Shown here piece after piece: positions 14,312 through 21,083 of a DNA stretch of 23,442 bases. Source of the stretch: a virus. Numbering within the stretch: the first letter of the stretch is position 1; each line of letters opens with the position of its first letter. The position numbers and the translations under genes are program-made. The stretch covers positions 1-23,442 of the IMG/VR virus record IMGVR_UViG_3300035698_001018; one strand, written 5' to 3'. The notes below the pieces were generated by a model, which saw nothing but the letters and a program-made list of their open reading frames with translations, did no database searches and was not told the origin of the DNA.

Positions 14312-14704
14312 TTAAGCAACAGTCCCGTCAGCTAGTGCGCCGTTGCCGGTCAGGCCGAATGAATTTTCAACCATTGTGCCGTTGTCAGCACGCGCGCCGA
14401 TTGACGTGACTGTTGCCGTGCCGGTTTTGTAGACGTCGGTGCTGGCGTCGCCTTCAGGGTAAAATTCGACAGTGACCGAAGCACCGATTGTCATAGCACC
14501 CTGACCGGTGGTGTCGGCTTCATCCCAAAGAACTTCCATGGTTCCGGTCCAACTGGTTTCGCCGGTTTTGTGCGTCGCGGCTGCGTCACCTAGAATTGTA
14601 TCAGGGATAGTCGCGGCTGTTTCGTCATACGCCCATGACACCAGTTCAGCAACGTCGTTGACGCCGATTTTTACAAGACCTTCAGAACCTTTATGATTCG
14701 CCAT
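14312..14704 (-). CDS. Major tail (tube) protein, V-like
   Basis: A 130-residue beta-rich protein typical of short tail tube proteins: N-terminal GSEGLVKIGVNDVAELVSWA, central TGETSWTGTMEVLWDE, and a late GTATVTSIGARADNGTMVENSFGLTGNG. It forms the tail tube by stacking hexameric rings. Lambda gpV is longer because it has a C-terminal Ig-like domain, which is absent here. ATG 14704 has AAGGTG upstream, and its first codons overlap the end of the 47-residue gene. Its place just before the chaperone gene supports the call. Confidence 0.88.
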   Translation of the reverse strand: MANHKGSEGLVKIGVNDVAELVSWAYDETAATIPDTILGDAAATHKTGETSWTGTMEVLWDEADTTGQGAMTIGASVTVEFYPEGDASTDVYKTGTATVTSIGARADNGTMVENSFGLTGNGALADGTVA

Positions 14705-14834
14705 TATCTGTCACCTTTTCTTCAGTTGCCGCCGGACTAACCAGCTTCCATTTTCTGCGTGTCATTACGTCCACATTCACCGGCAGCACGTCCACAGGTG
14801 GGGATTTTTTACCAGGGGGAACCATTAAAACCAT
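14691..14834 (-). CDS. 47-residue small protein between tail terminator and tail tube genes
   Basis: A short frame starts with ATG at 14834, preceded by AGGTG at 5 bases, and ends with TAA at 14691-14693, 14 bases inside the major tail protein gene. The product begins MVLMVPPGKKSPPVDVLP, has a basic middle (MTRRKWKLVSP) and an acidic end. It fills an otherwise empty gap in a very dense operon and has good translation signals and neighbour overlap, so it is probably real. A second in-frame ATG at 14825 is possible. Similar tiny genes occur at this place in other phages; the function is unknown. Confidence 0.6.
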   Translation of the reverse strand: MVLMVPPGKKSPPVDVLPVNVDVMTRRKWKLVSPAATEEKVTDNGES

Positions 14835-14842
14835 GTCTGCAC

Positions 14843-15289
14843 CTATGTTGCCAAAGTGACGTTGTTTTCTTTAATATAGTATTCCACTGCAAATGTCATC
14901 CTTGCATTGCCAAGCGGGTTTTGCGCGTCGCCGGTCAGCCCGGTTTCAATCAGTGACAGCGTCGCGTCTTTGACCAGCCCGCCGATTGTAGTGTCGGCAG
15001 CAATCGCGGTTTCAACTTCTTTCACGATAGTGTCAAGCGTATCGTCAAGCGCCGTGTTGCTTTTTGCGACGCCTTCAATGACCAGTTCAAGGTTCCGTTC
15101 TATCGAACGCGGGTGGGTCATTGTTTGCGGTCCTGAACTTTCGTCTTTCGTGTAAACCAATAGGCCCGGCACTTCTGAATCTTGAATAGGGTGAACCCGC
15201 GACGGGAACACGTTGGTGGTGGTTGTCGTCAGACCTGTGACCAGAACAACGACAGCGTCGCGAATTTGTTTCCTTACATGGTCAACCAT
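14843..15289 (-). CDS. Tail terminator, U-like
   Basis: A 148-residue protein matching the lambda gpU-type terminator family: an N-terminal helix VRKQIRDAVVVLVTGL, then VFPSRVHPIQDSEVPGLLVYT, a central RNLELVIEGVAK strand, a helix DDTLDTIVKEVETAIAAD, and a final ARMTFAVEYYI strand. It stops tail tube growth and provides the joining face to the head. ATG 15289 directly abuts the stop codon of the FII-like gene (TAA then ATG). No separate gpZ-like gene is present between this and the FII-like gene, unlike in lambda. Confidence 0.85.
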   Translation of the reverse strand: MVDHVRKQIRDAVVVLVTGLTTTTTNVFPSRVHPIQDSEVPGLLVYTKDESSGPQTMTHPRSIERNLELVIEGVAKSNTALDDTLDTIVKEVETAIAADTTIGGLVKDATLSLIETGLTGDAQNPLGNARMTFAVEYYIKENNVTLAT

Positions 15290-15589
15290 TTATTGCTTCT
15301 CCAGAACCAAGGCGGTCAGCCCTGTGCCGTCAGGTTGCACACCTTTGACCGCGTATGTCGTGCCGTCGATTACCAGTGAATCGTCATGCACAGCGCCGGG
15401 AATGTCTGCGGAACGGGTGACAAAAATCAATTGTGCGGATTCAATCGGCACTTCAGAATCGGTCAGGGCGTCGAAAAATTCGTTGTCGAATATCCCGTTG
15501 ACCGTCGTGGCACCTTTCCACAGGGCAGCAACGCCGAAATCATCAACGCCAAAGAACGCAGCCCGGTCCGTTGATGATTCCGCCGCCAT
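15290..15589 (-). CDS. Head-tail joining protein, FII-like
   Basis: A 99-residue beta-rich protein in the FII position. It has the features of the family once named ATP-binding sugar transporter-like prophage protein: an N-terminal FFGVDDFGVAALW, a central FIFVTRSADIPG-like strand (QLIFVTRSADIPGAV) and the ending LVIDGTTYAVKGVQPDGTGL that runs into a final strand. It would complete the head neck so that the tail can attach. It starts 6 bases after the preceding stop codon and abuts the tail terminator gene. Confidence 0.82.
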   Translation of the reverse strand: MAAESSTDRAAFFGVDDFGVAALWKGATTVNGIFDNEFFDALTDSEVPIESAQLIFVTRSADIPGAVHDDSLVIDGTTYAVKGVQPDGTGLTALVLEKQ

Positions 15590-15595
15590 TGTCCG

Positions 15596-16126
15596 TTAAA
15601 CCTTTTTGACCAGCCAAGCGCCGTTTTCGTCTTTGCGCTTGTTGGCATAGTGCAGTTCGGCGTCAAACGGTACACCGTTAACGTCTTCTTCAAACACGTC
15701 TTGCGTTGTGGGGGCTACAGGGGCGACCGGTGGCGTTGTGGGGGCTACAGGGGCGACCGGTGGCGTTGCAGGGACCACAGGGGCCACAGGGGCGACCGGT
15801 GGCGTTGCTGCCGGGGCTTCGTCTTCGCCTTCGGTGTCGTCTTCGCCTTCGGTGTCGTCTTCGCCTTCGGTGTCGTCAACCAGCGGTTCACCGTCCGGGC
15901 CAAGTTCCTGAAGGTTTTGCATTGCCCCACGATCAACGGCGGAATGAATACCCAAGATTTCACCGATTTTGAATTGCACTGGCGCGCTGGCTTCAAACCG
16001 TCCGCCGCCGTCGAATGTTTCAAGTTCTTTCAGCGCGTGCTTGCGTCGTCGCGCTTGGTCATCGTTGATTGTAACGATACTGCCCGCAGCCATGTTTAGA
16101 ATTGCTAATGTTCGAAAAACTCGCAT
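15596..16126 (-). CDS. FI-position protein with acidic and proline-rich repeats
   Basis: A 176-residue protein located between the capsid and FII-like genes, where lambda has FI (a head-maturation and packaging factor). Three parts are visible: a conserved-looking N-terminal domain (1-80, MRVFRTLAILNM, APVQFKIGEILGIHSAV); a low-complexity linker (about 85-140) made of three DTEGED repeats and three TPPVAPVAP repeats; and a C-terminal module NGVPFDAELHYANKRKDENG, a pattern I recall on several phage proteins. The acidic linker recalls the charged, disordered nature of lambda FI. ATG 16126 has AGGGG 7 bases upstream. FI equivalence rests on position and character, not on clear similarity. Confidence 0.7.
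   Translation of the reverse strand: MRVFRTLAILNMAAGSIVTINDDQARRRKHALKELETFDGGGRFEASAPVQFKIGEILGIHSAVDRGAMQNLQELGPDGEPLVDDTEGEDDTEGEDDTEGEDEAPAATPPVAPVAPVVPATPPVAPVAPTTPPVAPVAPTTQDVFEEDVNGVPFDAELHYANKRKDENGAWLVKKV
15706..15804 (-). repeat. Proline-rich tandem repeats, 30-bp unit
   Basis: Bases 15706-15735 and 15736-15765 are identical 30-bp units, followed by a diverged 39-bp third unit (15766-15804). On the minus strand they encode PPVAPVAP-type decapeptides. The length keeps the frame, so copy number can vary without breaking the gene. Confidence 0.9.
15819..15872 (-). repeat. Three perfect 18-bp repeats encoding DTEGED
   Basis: Units 15819-15836, 15837-15854 and 15855-15872 are identical (tcgtcttcgccttcggtg on the plus strand) and encode the acidic hexapeptide DTEGED on the minus strand. 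They lie next to the proline-rich array in the same gene. Confidence 0.92.
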
Positions 16127-16152
16127 GTCAAAACCCCTTGTTTAAATGGTGA

Positions 16153-16179
16153 CGCCCCCACCCGTTCAAGGCAGGGGCG
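16153..16179 (-). other. GC-rich hairpin in the gap after the capsid gene
   Basis: CGCCCC (16153-16158) pairs with GGGGCG (16174-16179) around a 15-base loop in the 66-base gap between the capsid gene stop (16193) and the next start (16126). On the minus strand it is followed by TCACCATTT and not by a clear T run, so it is a weak terminator at best. It could reduce read-through or protect the abundant capsid message from decay. Confidence 0.4.
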
Positions 16180-16192
16180 ATTTAGACCGACT

Positions 16193-17137
16193 TTAGATCA
16201 TGGTGACGTAACAGGCACCGGACCACATGCCATACCCAGCATTGCGCCAAGCGTCAACACCGTATTGGTGTGCGTCGTTGTCAAATTCGTATTCTGACCC
16301 CTCCGCTTTCACCTTCAGGCCAACTTCGGTTTCTTGCTGACGGATGAACGGCGAAATGTTGCCGTCAGTCCGAATAACAACCAGTGAATCGGTCCAAGTC
16401 AGACGTGCATTTGACACGACTGAAATGTTCATTCCGGTCGCTGGAATGACGTTTGATTCACCGTTGTCAATCATCGGCAGGGCAACCGCAGCCAATGCCG
16501 TATTTAGCAATGAAACCGGCACCATGACCAGAAATTCAAGGGCGGTTTCGTTGATTGGTTCGCCCTGGTCATCCTTATAACCGTAGATTTGCTGAATGCC
16601 CTGCAAAATAGTCTTTTGCATTTCACCAACAGAAGGCGCAGTGACCACACCGTGATTTGTAACGGCAAGCGCTGAAATATCAACGGTAATGTCGTTAGAC
16701 TGAACACCGCTGTCGCCTTCTTCGTGGTCAGTGTCAAAGAAAAACTGACCGTCATAACAAACCGTTGATGTTCCGTTCATCAACAACGTTGACAGCAACT
16801 TTGCCCAATGCGAATTGGTGCGGTCGGCAAGTTCGTTCATGCGAATACGGATTTGACCGGTTTTGTCACGACGCATTTCAGACACTTGCACTTCTTGCGT
16901 TGCTTCAAAATGTTTGTTGACAATCGTGATTCCGTTTTCGCGGAAGCCTTTGGCGTTACGTCCACCAATCCATTCGCGCATTTGCGGGGATTGACCAAGC
17001 CACTTGTAGGTTTCCGATTCTTGGTCGGAATTGAACAGGTTTGTCACCTTGTCAATCCAACCCATTCCAACGTTCATTTCTAAACGCTGAAAATACATGC
17101 CGATAATTGCACGGCTGCTAAGACCTTGTGCGCTCAT
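16193..17137 (-). CDS. Major capsid protein of the Mu gpT type
   Basis: A 314-residue capsid protein whose sequence pattern matches the Mu-like major head subunit gpT: a YKWLGQSPQMREWIGGR block (44-60), IVNKHFEAT, then a long helix with MRRDKTGQIRIRMNELADR, and CYDGQFFFDTDHEEGDSG (127-144). It forms the icosahedral shell and is expected to take the HK97 fold. ATG 17137 is chosen because AAGGAAAC lies just upstream; the longer frame would need a TTG at 17173 and adds a highly basic 12-residue tail. In lambda this position is held by gpE, to which I see no similarity. It lies between the decoration protein and the FI-position protein. Confidence 0.88.
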   Translation of the reverse strand: MSAQGLSSRAIIGMYFQRLEMNVGMGWIDKVTNLFNSDQESETYKWLGQSPQMREWIGGRNAKGFRENGITIVNKHFEATQEVQVSEMRRDKTGQIRIRMNELADRTNSHWAKLLSTLLMNGTSTVCYDGQFFFDTDHEEGDSGVQSNDITVDISALAVTNHGVVTAPSVGEMQKTILQGIQQIYGYKDDQGEPINETALEFLVMVPVSLLNTALAAVALPMIDNGESNVIPATGMNISVVSNARLTWTDSLVVIRTDGNISPFIRQQETEVGLKVKAEGSEYEFDNDAHQYGVDAWRNAGYGMWSGACYVTMI

Positions 17138-17181
17138 TTTTCGTTTCCTTTTTCTAGCCTGTGTTTGGGTCAATGTTGGTT

Positions 17182-17946
17182 TTAGGCTTCAGCTGCCCAA
17201 ACACCGTTGATTGCTGTGACTTGCCAGCCGTCAGCGTGACCAGATGAAACAGTGACGTAATCGCCGCGCTTCGCCGTTGCAAGTGTGTTGATCAAATCTT
17301 TATTATCAACGCCCGCAAGGTTCGGCCCCATGATTTTATCAGCTGCCGCAGGGTCAAGACTGATTTCGCCAACACCGTCAGCCGAAGCATTGACAAAGGT
17401 GATGTTCTGACCGGCGGTCGCTGTCACTGGTAATGTGATAACGGTTGTCACTTCGCAGAAAATCGTCTTGCTGACGTCCTGTGCGTCAATGGTCAAAGTT
17501 GCGCCCGCAAGCGTTTCTTTAACACCAAGGCCGAACGGGTCAACACTGTTTTCAGTGTTGAATGCCACGATAGCCACACCAGCCGAAACAAACCGGGTGA
17601 TATAACCGATGAAAGTGCCGCCGGTACCAATGAACGAAAACGCGTTGTCGTCGTTTGCGTAAACCGGTTGACCGACGTCAGTGATGACCGCACCAGAAAC
17701 AGCCAGTGAAACCCGACCTTCAGTGTGCAATTCAACATTCAGGTCGCCAGCTGCACCGGCGCTGTTGTCGGTTTTGACTTTTGCGAAGCCAAGGAAAGGG
17801 TCGCCAGCAACCAGCGGGCGGGCATAACCTGACCCGTTGTCGCCAACGGCGGAACCTTCATAAATAACATCGGAAGCAATAACCCCGATGTTGTTGCGTT
17901 CCCCGATTTCATATGTCCGGGGTGTGTCTTTAGCAAGGGTTGTCAT
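17182..17946 (-). CDS. Capsid decoration protein with an added C-terminal domain
   Basis: A 254-residue protein in the lambda gpD position. Residues 1-130 resemble the small beta-rich decoration/cement proteins of the DUF2190 kind (GVIASDVIYEGSAVGDN, YARPLVAGDPFLGFA, GQPVYANDDNAFSFIGTGG, then a final IVAF strand). Residues of about 138-252 form a second module with the pattern DAQDVSKTIFCEVTTVITLP, then FVNASADGVGEISLDP, and a late GWQVTAINGVWA; such modules occur on phage fibres and surface proteins. It would sit on the outer capsid surface and stabilise the shell. ATG 17946 has GGAGGG at 8 bases. Lambda gpD has only 110 residues, so the second domain is a clear addition. Confidence 0.8.
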   Translation of the reverse strand: MTTLAKDTPRTYEIGERNNIGVIASDVIYEGSAVGDNGSGYARPLVAGDPFLGFAKVKTDNSAGAAGDLNVELHTEGRVSLAVSGAVITDVGQPVYANDDNAFSFIGTGGTFIGYITRFVSAGVAIVAFNTENSVDPFGLGVKETLAGATLTIDAQDVSKTIFCEVTTVITLPVTATAGQNITFVNASADGVGEISLDPAAADKIMGPNLAGVDNKDLINTLATAKRGDYVTVSSGHADGWQVTAINGVWAAEA

Positions 17947-17961
17947 TTTTCAGACCCTCCG

Positions 17962-18450
17962 TTATTTGGTCAGGATTTGAGCGCGACCGTCGTCAGTCGC
18001 TTTCGCGCCCGCAAGGTAGCATTCAAAATCATTGGCGAATTCGGCCCGCAAGTCTGCGTCAGAATCCCAAGCAACTTTTGCCCGTTCTTCAACCGGCGCA
18101 TTTGCGTCAGCTGCCGGTTTAGAAACAACCGGGTCAGCTGCAACAGCCGGGACATCTTCAACAGCTGCCGCGATGGCGTCCATTGCCGCCGGACCTTTGC
18201 CGCGTTCAGCGTTCAGAACTTGAACCGCAGCCTGTTCAGGCGTGGTTGTTCCGTCAGCTTTCAGGGTGGTGATTAGGGCGTCGTGGCCCGGAAGTGCGTT
18301 GGCTTCAATGCCCAAAATACGACCGCGTTCAGCGGTGGCACCTTCGGCAGCGAACGCCGTTGCGATGGCTGGATAATCGGCGCGAACCGAATCCAGTGTC
18401 AACACCTGTGCCACTACGGCGACGGGTGTTGCGGTCGTGTTTTCTGTCAT
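17962..18450 (-). CDS. Nested capsid scaffold, Nu3-like internal start
   Basis: Within the protease gene, codon 287 is an ATG (18450) preceded by GAAAGG 7 bases upstream, a good internal ribosome binding site. Starting there in the same frame gives a 162-residue protein (MTENTTATPVAVV...) that is Ala/Glu-rich and mostly helical, which corresponds to the scaffold part of the gene. Lambda makes its scaffold Nu3 in just this way from inside C. The start is inferred from the signal, the domain border and precedent; it has not been shown here. Confidence 0.6.
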   Translation of the reverse strand: MTENTTATPVAVVAQVLTLDSVRADYPAIATAFAAEGATAERGRILGIEANALPGHDALITTLKADGTTTPEQAAVQVLNAERGKGPAAMDAIAAAVEDVPAVAADPVVSKPAADANAPVEERAKVAWDSDADLRAEFANDFECYLAGAKATDDGRAQILTK

Positions 18451-19308
18451 CAAATTGCCTTTCAAGCTAACAGAATGTGAAGACGCTAACGACGCCAGCG
18501 CCCCTTCAAATGATCCGACAGCATCGACAAGTCCAGCGCTTACAGCGTCGGCACCCATCATCACACCACCTTGACCAAATTTTGACAAAACCGTTTCAGC
18601 GGACACACCCCGGAACCCTGCAACGGAATTGACGAAGACAGCCGCGAGACTGTCAACCATTTCTTGAACACTTAATGCCCCGGCGTCAGTTGTCGGGTCA
18701 AGCTGTTTGTTCGGCGACACCGATGAAATGAATTTCAGTGTCGTGACACCAGTTGCCGCGTCGCGGGTGCTGGTGTCCTGAAAAGATGCCACCACACCAA
18801 TTGAACCGGCAAAACCAGTTTTTGAAATCGTGATTTTTTCGGCGGCTGCGGCTATCCAATAGGCTGCACTAGCACCGCTGCCGTCAATGAATGCTTCAAT
18901 GGGTTTCACTGAACGGGCGTCAAATACCATGTCCGCAAATTCAGCAATGCCGTCAGCCTGACCGCCGGGGCTGTCGATGTTCAACAAAATGCTGTTTACA
19001 TCGGTGTCAGCCAGTGCCGTGTTGAAATCTTTTGCCAACATAGCCAGCGATTGCGCGCCTGAAAAATTGGTCATCATGTTCGCGTGTCGGAAAATCGGCC
19101 CTTGAATATTGATGATACCCACACTGTCGCGAATCGTGAACCCACCAGCACGGGCGCGGGAACCGTCAGCCGCTTCAACAGCTTCAACTTTCCATTCGCG
19201 CAATGTGTCTGTGCTGATTTCAGCGCGGTCGGCAATTTCTGTTATCGTTTTCAACGCCGGTTCCATGATCGCCCAGGGCGTTCCGGTGACTAGATTTAAA
19301 GCTGTCAT
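17962..19308 (-). CDS. S49 head maturation protease, C-like, with scaffold region
   Basis: A 448-residue protein with an N-terminal S49 (SppA/ClpP-like) serine peptidase of about 60-275: GIINIQGPIF, ILLNIDSPGGQADG (oxyanion Gly-Gly), GSGASAAYWIA with probable nucleophile S147, and SPNKQLDPTTDAG with probable general base K201. Residues of about 287-448 are Ala/Glu-rich and helical and act as the scaffold, as in lambda where Nu3 is the C-terminal part of C. The protease cleaves scaffold and itself during prohead maturation. ATG 19308 overlaps the portal stop as ATGA. The dyad assignment is from family knowledge and alignment by eye. Confidence 0.9.
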   Translation of the reverse strand: MTALNLVTGTPWAIMEPALKTITEIADRAEISTDTLREWKVEAVEAADGSRARAGGFTIRDSVGIINIQGPIFRHANMMTNFSGAQSLAMLAKDFNTALADTDVNSILLNIDSPGGQADGIAEFADMVFDARSVKPIEAFIDGSGASAAYWIAAAAEKITISKTGFAGSIGVVASFQDTSTRDAATGVTTLKFISSVSPNKQLDPTTDAGALSVQEMVDSLAAVFVNSVAGFRGVSAETVLSKFGQGGVMMGADAVSAGLVDAVGSFEGALASLASSHSVSLKGNLMTENTTATPVAVVAQVLTLDSVRADYPAIATAFAAEGATAERGRILGIEANALPGHDALITTLKADGTTTPEQAAVQVLNAERGKGPAAMDAIAAAVEDVPAVAADPVVSKPAADANAPVEERAKVAWDSDADLRAEFANDFECYLAGAKATDDGRAQILTK

Positions 19309-20870
19309 TCTTCAGCGTCCTTTTGTTCAATCGGTTCGTCAGCTTCAACGGGGTCAACAGTCAACCCCAAATCGCGACGGGTGTTCATTTCTGCGGCGCG
19401 TTGCTTTGTTACCCTGACCCAATCGCCGCCGGTCCGTTCTACAGTAACATCTTTCAAAGTCTTCACACCGATGTTTATATATTTTTCATCGCTGTTCGCG
19501 TCTTGCATTGGGTTCAAACTAATCCGCGCCGGTCCAACCCATTCAGCGCCCAAGTATGCCCGCCTGATTAAAGGGTTATCAAAAAAACCGGGTGCTTGCA
19601 AGTACCCTGCCGCCACAGCTTCAGAAATAACCCATTCATAAGTTGGTTGACAGAAGCGACCAGCAAGCCACTGACGGCGACGGCTGAAGAATTGCCAAGC
19701 CATTTCAAGGGCTGCGCGTGACGCACTGAATGACGCGGTGAAATGCTTTGTCAGAACTTCAAAAGGTATTTCAAGGGCGATACCAACCTGACGCAAAATC
19801 GCCGTCATAAACGGGTCAAACGCAGGGTTCGGTCTGCCGGGGTTCATAACTTCAATATCTTCGCCCGGTGCCAGGTCAACAATCATGCCCGACGCCAGTT
19901 TAAAATCTTTGTCTGACGACGCGCTGCCGGTTTCGCTGGTCGGTTCAGTTGCCGCCAACCCCTGCGCGCTTTCCGTCTTGACGAAAACTGACAGCATCCC
20001 CGACACAACAGCCGCCATCAATTCAGCTTCGGTGTATCGGTCAATTTGTTTCAGGGTTTCAATCACTGGCGCAAGGTAAGGTTCGCCGCGTGTCTGACCC
20101 GGACGCAAGCGCTGATACATGTGCAATATGACCCGTTCGTGCGCGACCTTCGGCGGAATGGCTGACCACGACGCTGACGTTTTGTAAACGTTGCCGGGGT
20201 GGGTGTCAGAAACATGGTAATTCAGAACCCGACCAGTTGCCGGGTCAATTTCTACACCGCCCGACAGTGACGCGCTGTCGCTTTTGCGATTGGGATTGCT
20301 GACGCGGTCAGCTTCAACGACTTGCAACCGTGTTCTAAACAGTCCACCCGGCACGCGCTGTTTCAACATCCGACGAATAACAAAATCGTCACCGGATTCT
20401 AGTGCCGACCTGAACACTAAATCTTGAAGTTCACCAAAATTCAGTTCTTCGGAAAGGTCACATTCAGTCGAAAATATATCAAACAACCGTTGCGCTTGTG
20501 CTTCCCATGCCCGCGCGGCGTCTTCGGTCAATCCTAAATAATCGCTGTCAATTTGTGAGTTTAAACGCAGCCCATTACCGACGACATTTGTGACGACAGT
20601 ATTGATTGCGCCGCGCGCGATTGGGTTGTTGCGGACAAGGTCACGCGACCGTTCGCGGAGGCTGACAAGATCACCTGACAGGGCAGCGTTTGCGTCGCCC
20701 GTGTTAGCGTTCCATTCGGAAGTTTGTCGGCGGTCATTTCGTGCGCCGGTATAGCCACCAGCAAGCGCCATAAATCCGCGCGCCTGAAATCGTTTTGCGC
20801 CGGTCACTGGTGCGAAGTATTCAATGGTTCTGTCAACGATATTCCGTTTGACTTCAACTGACTTTTTCAT
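19305..20870 (-). CDS. Portal protein, lambda B type
   Basis: A 521-residue portal of the lambda family, forming the dodecameric channel for DNA at one vertex. Typical segments are RARDLVRNNPIARGAI-like RDLVRNNPIARGAINTVVTN (near 80), FVIRRMLKQRV, LQVVEADRVSNP, ILHMYQRLRPGQTRGEPYLA, and EVLTKHFTASFSASRAAL with the following WQFFSRRRQWL. ATG 20870 is chosen because it overlaps the stop of the W-like gene as ATGA; a longer reading frame would overlap that gene by 67 bases. The last residues are acidic (DPVEADEPIEQKDAEE). It is followed directly by the protease gene. Confidence 0.93.
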   Translation of the reverse strand: MKKSVEVKRNIVDRTIEYFAPVTGAKRFQARGFMALAGGYTGARNDRRQTSEWNANTGDANAALSGDLVSLRERSRDLVRNNPIARGAINTVVTNVVGNGLRLNSQIDSDYLGLTEDAARAWEAQAQRLFDIFSTECDLSEELNFGELQDLVFRSALESGDDFVIRRMLKQRVPGGLFRTRLQVVEADRVSNPNRKSDSASLSGGVEIDPATGRVLNYHVSDTHPGNVYKTSASWSAIPPKVAHERVILHMYQRLRPGQTRGEPYLAPVIETLKQIDRYTEAELMAAVVSGMLSVFVKTESAQGLAATEPTSETGSASSDKDFKLASGMIVDLAPGEDIEVMNPGRPNPAFDPFMTAILRQVGIALEIPFEVLTKHFTASFSASRAALEMAWQFFSRRRQWLAGRFCQPTYEWVISEAVAAGYLQAPGFFDNPLIRRAYLGAEWVGPARISLNPMQDANSDEKYINIGVKTLKDVTVERTGGDWVRVTKQRAAEMNTRRDLGLTVDPVEADEPIEQKDAEE

Positions 20871-21082
20871 ACTGGCGTCCCCAAACGAACACGGCGACCA
20901 CCAGCGGTCAGGCTTTTCGTTTTCTTGTCCCAATAGTCAACTTGTGCCTGGACGTCTGCCAGATTGGCGCGGGTCAGTGACCGCCCGTTGATAGTGTAGC
21001 TTTGATTTCCTGCGATGGCGTCCAATGCACCAAGCCACTGCGTCAACTGCGCGTCGGCCTGTGCTTGTGTAATTCCAGCCAT
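20867..21082 (-). CDS. Head-tail joining protein, gpW-like
   Basis: A 71-residue protein of the size and place of lambda gpW (68 residues), between large terminase and portal. It has the helix-strand-helix pattern of the family: ITQAQADAQLTQWLGALDAIA, the hairpin SYTINGRSLTRANL, and a second helix ADVQAQVDYWDKKTK with a basic end. ATG 21082 has AAGGG at 6 bases and follows the terminase stop by one base (TGA C ATG); a longer frame from 21145 would run into the terminase gene with no signal. It plugs the portal after packaging and lets the neck form. Confidence 0.88.
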   Translation of the reverse strand: MAGITQAQADAQLTQWLGALDAIAGNQSYTINGRSLTRANLADVQAQVDYWDKKTKSLTAGGRRVRLGTPV

Positions 21083-21083
21083 G

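Noticed and set aside
15706-15872. Possible CRISPR-like repeats
   Set aside because: Units are directly tandem without spacers, keep the reading frame, and encode simple peptides inside a gene.
17138-17173. TTG start giving 12 more residues to the capsid protein
   Set aside because: TTG has no ribosome binding site, while ATG 17137 has AAGGAAAC at a good distance.
20870-20933. Longer N-terminus for the portal protein
   Set aside because: It would overlap the W-like gene by 67 bases. The ATG at 20870 makes a standard ATGA overlap and starts a normal portal N-terminus.
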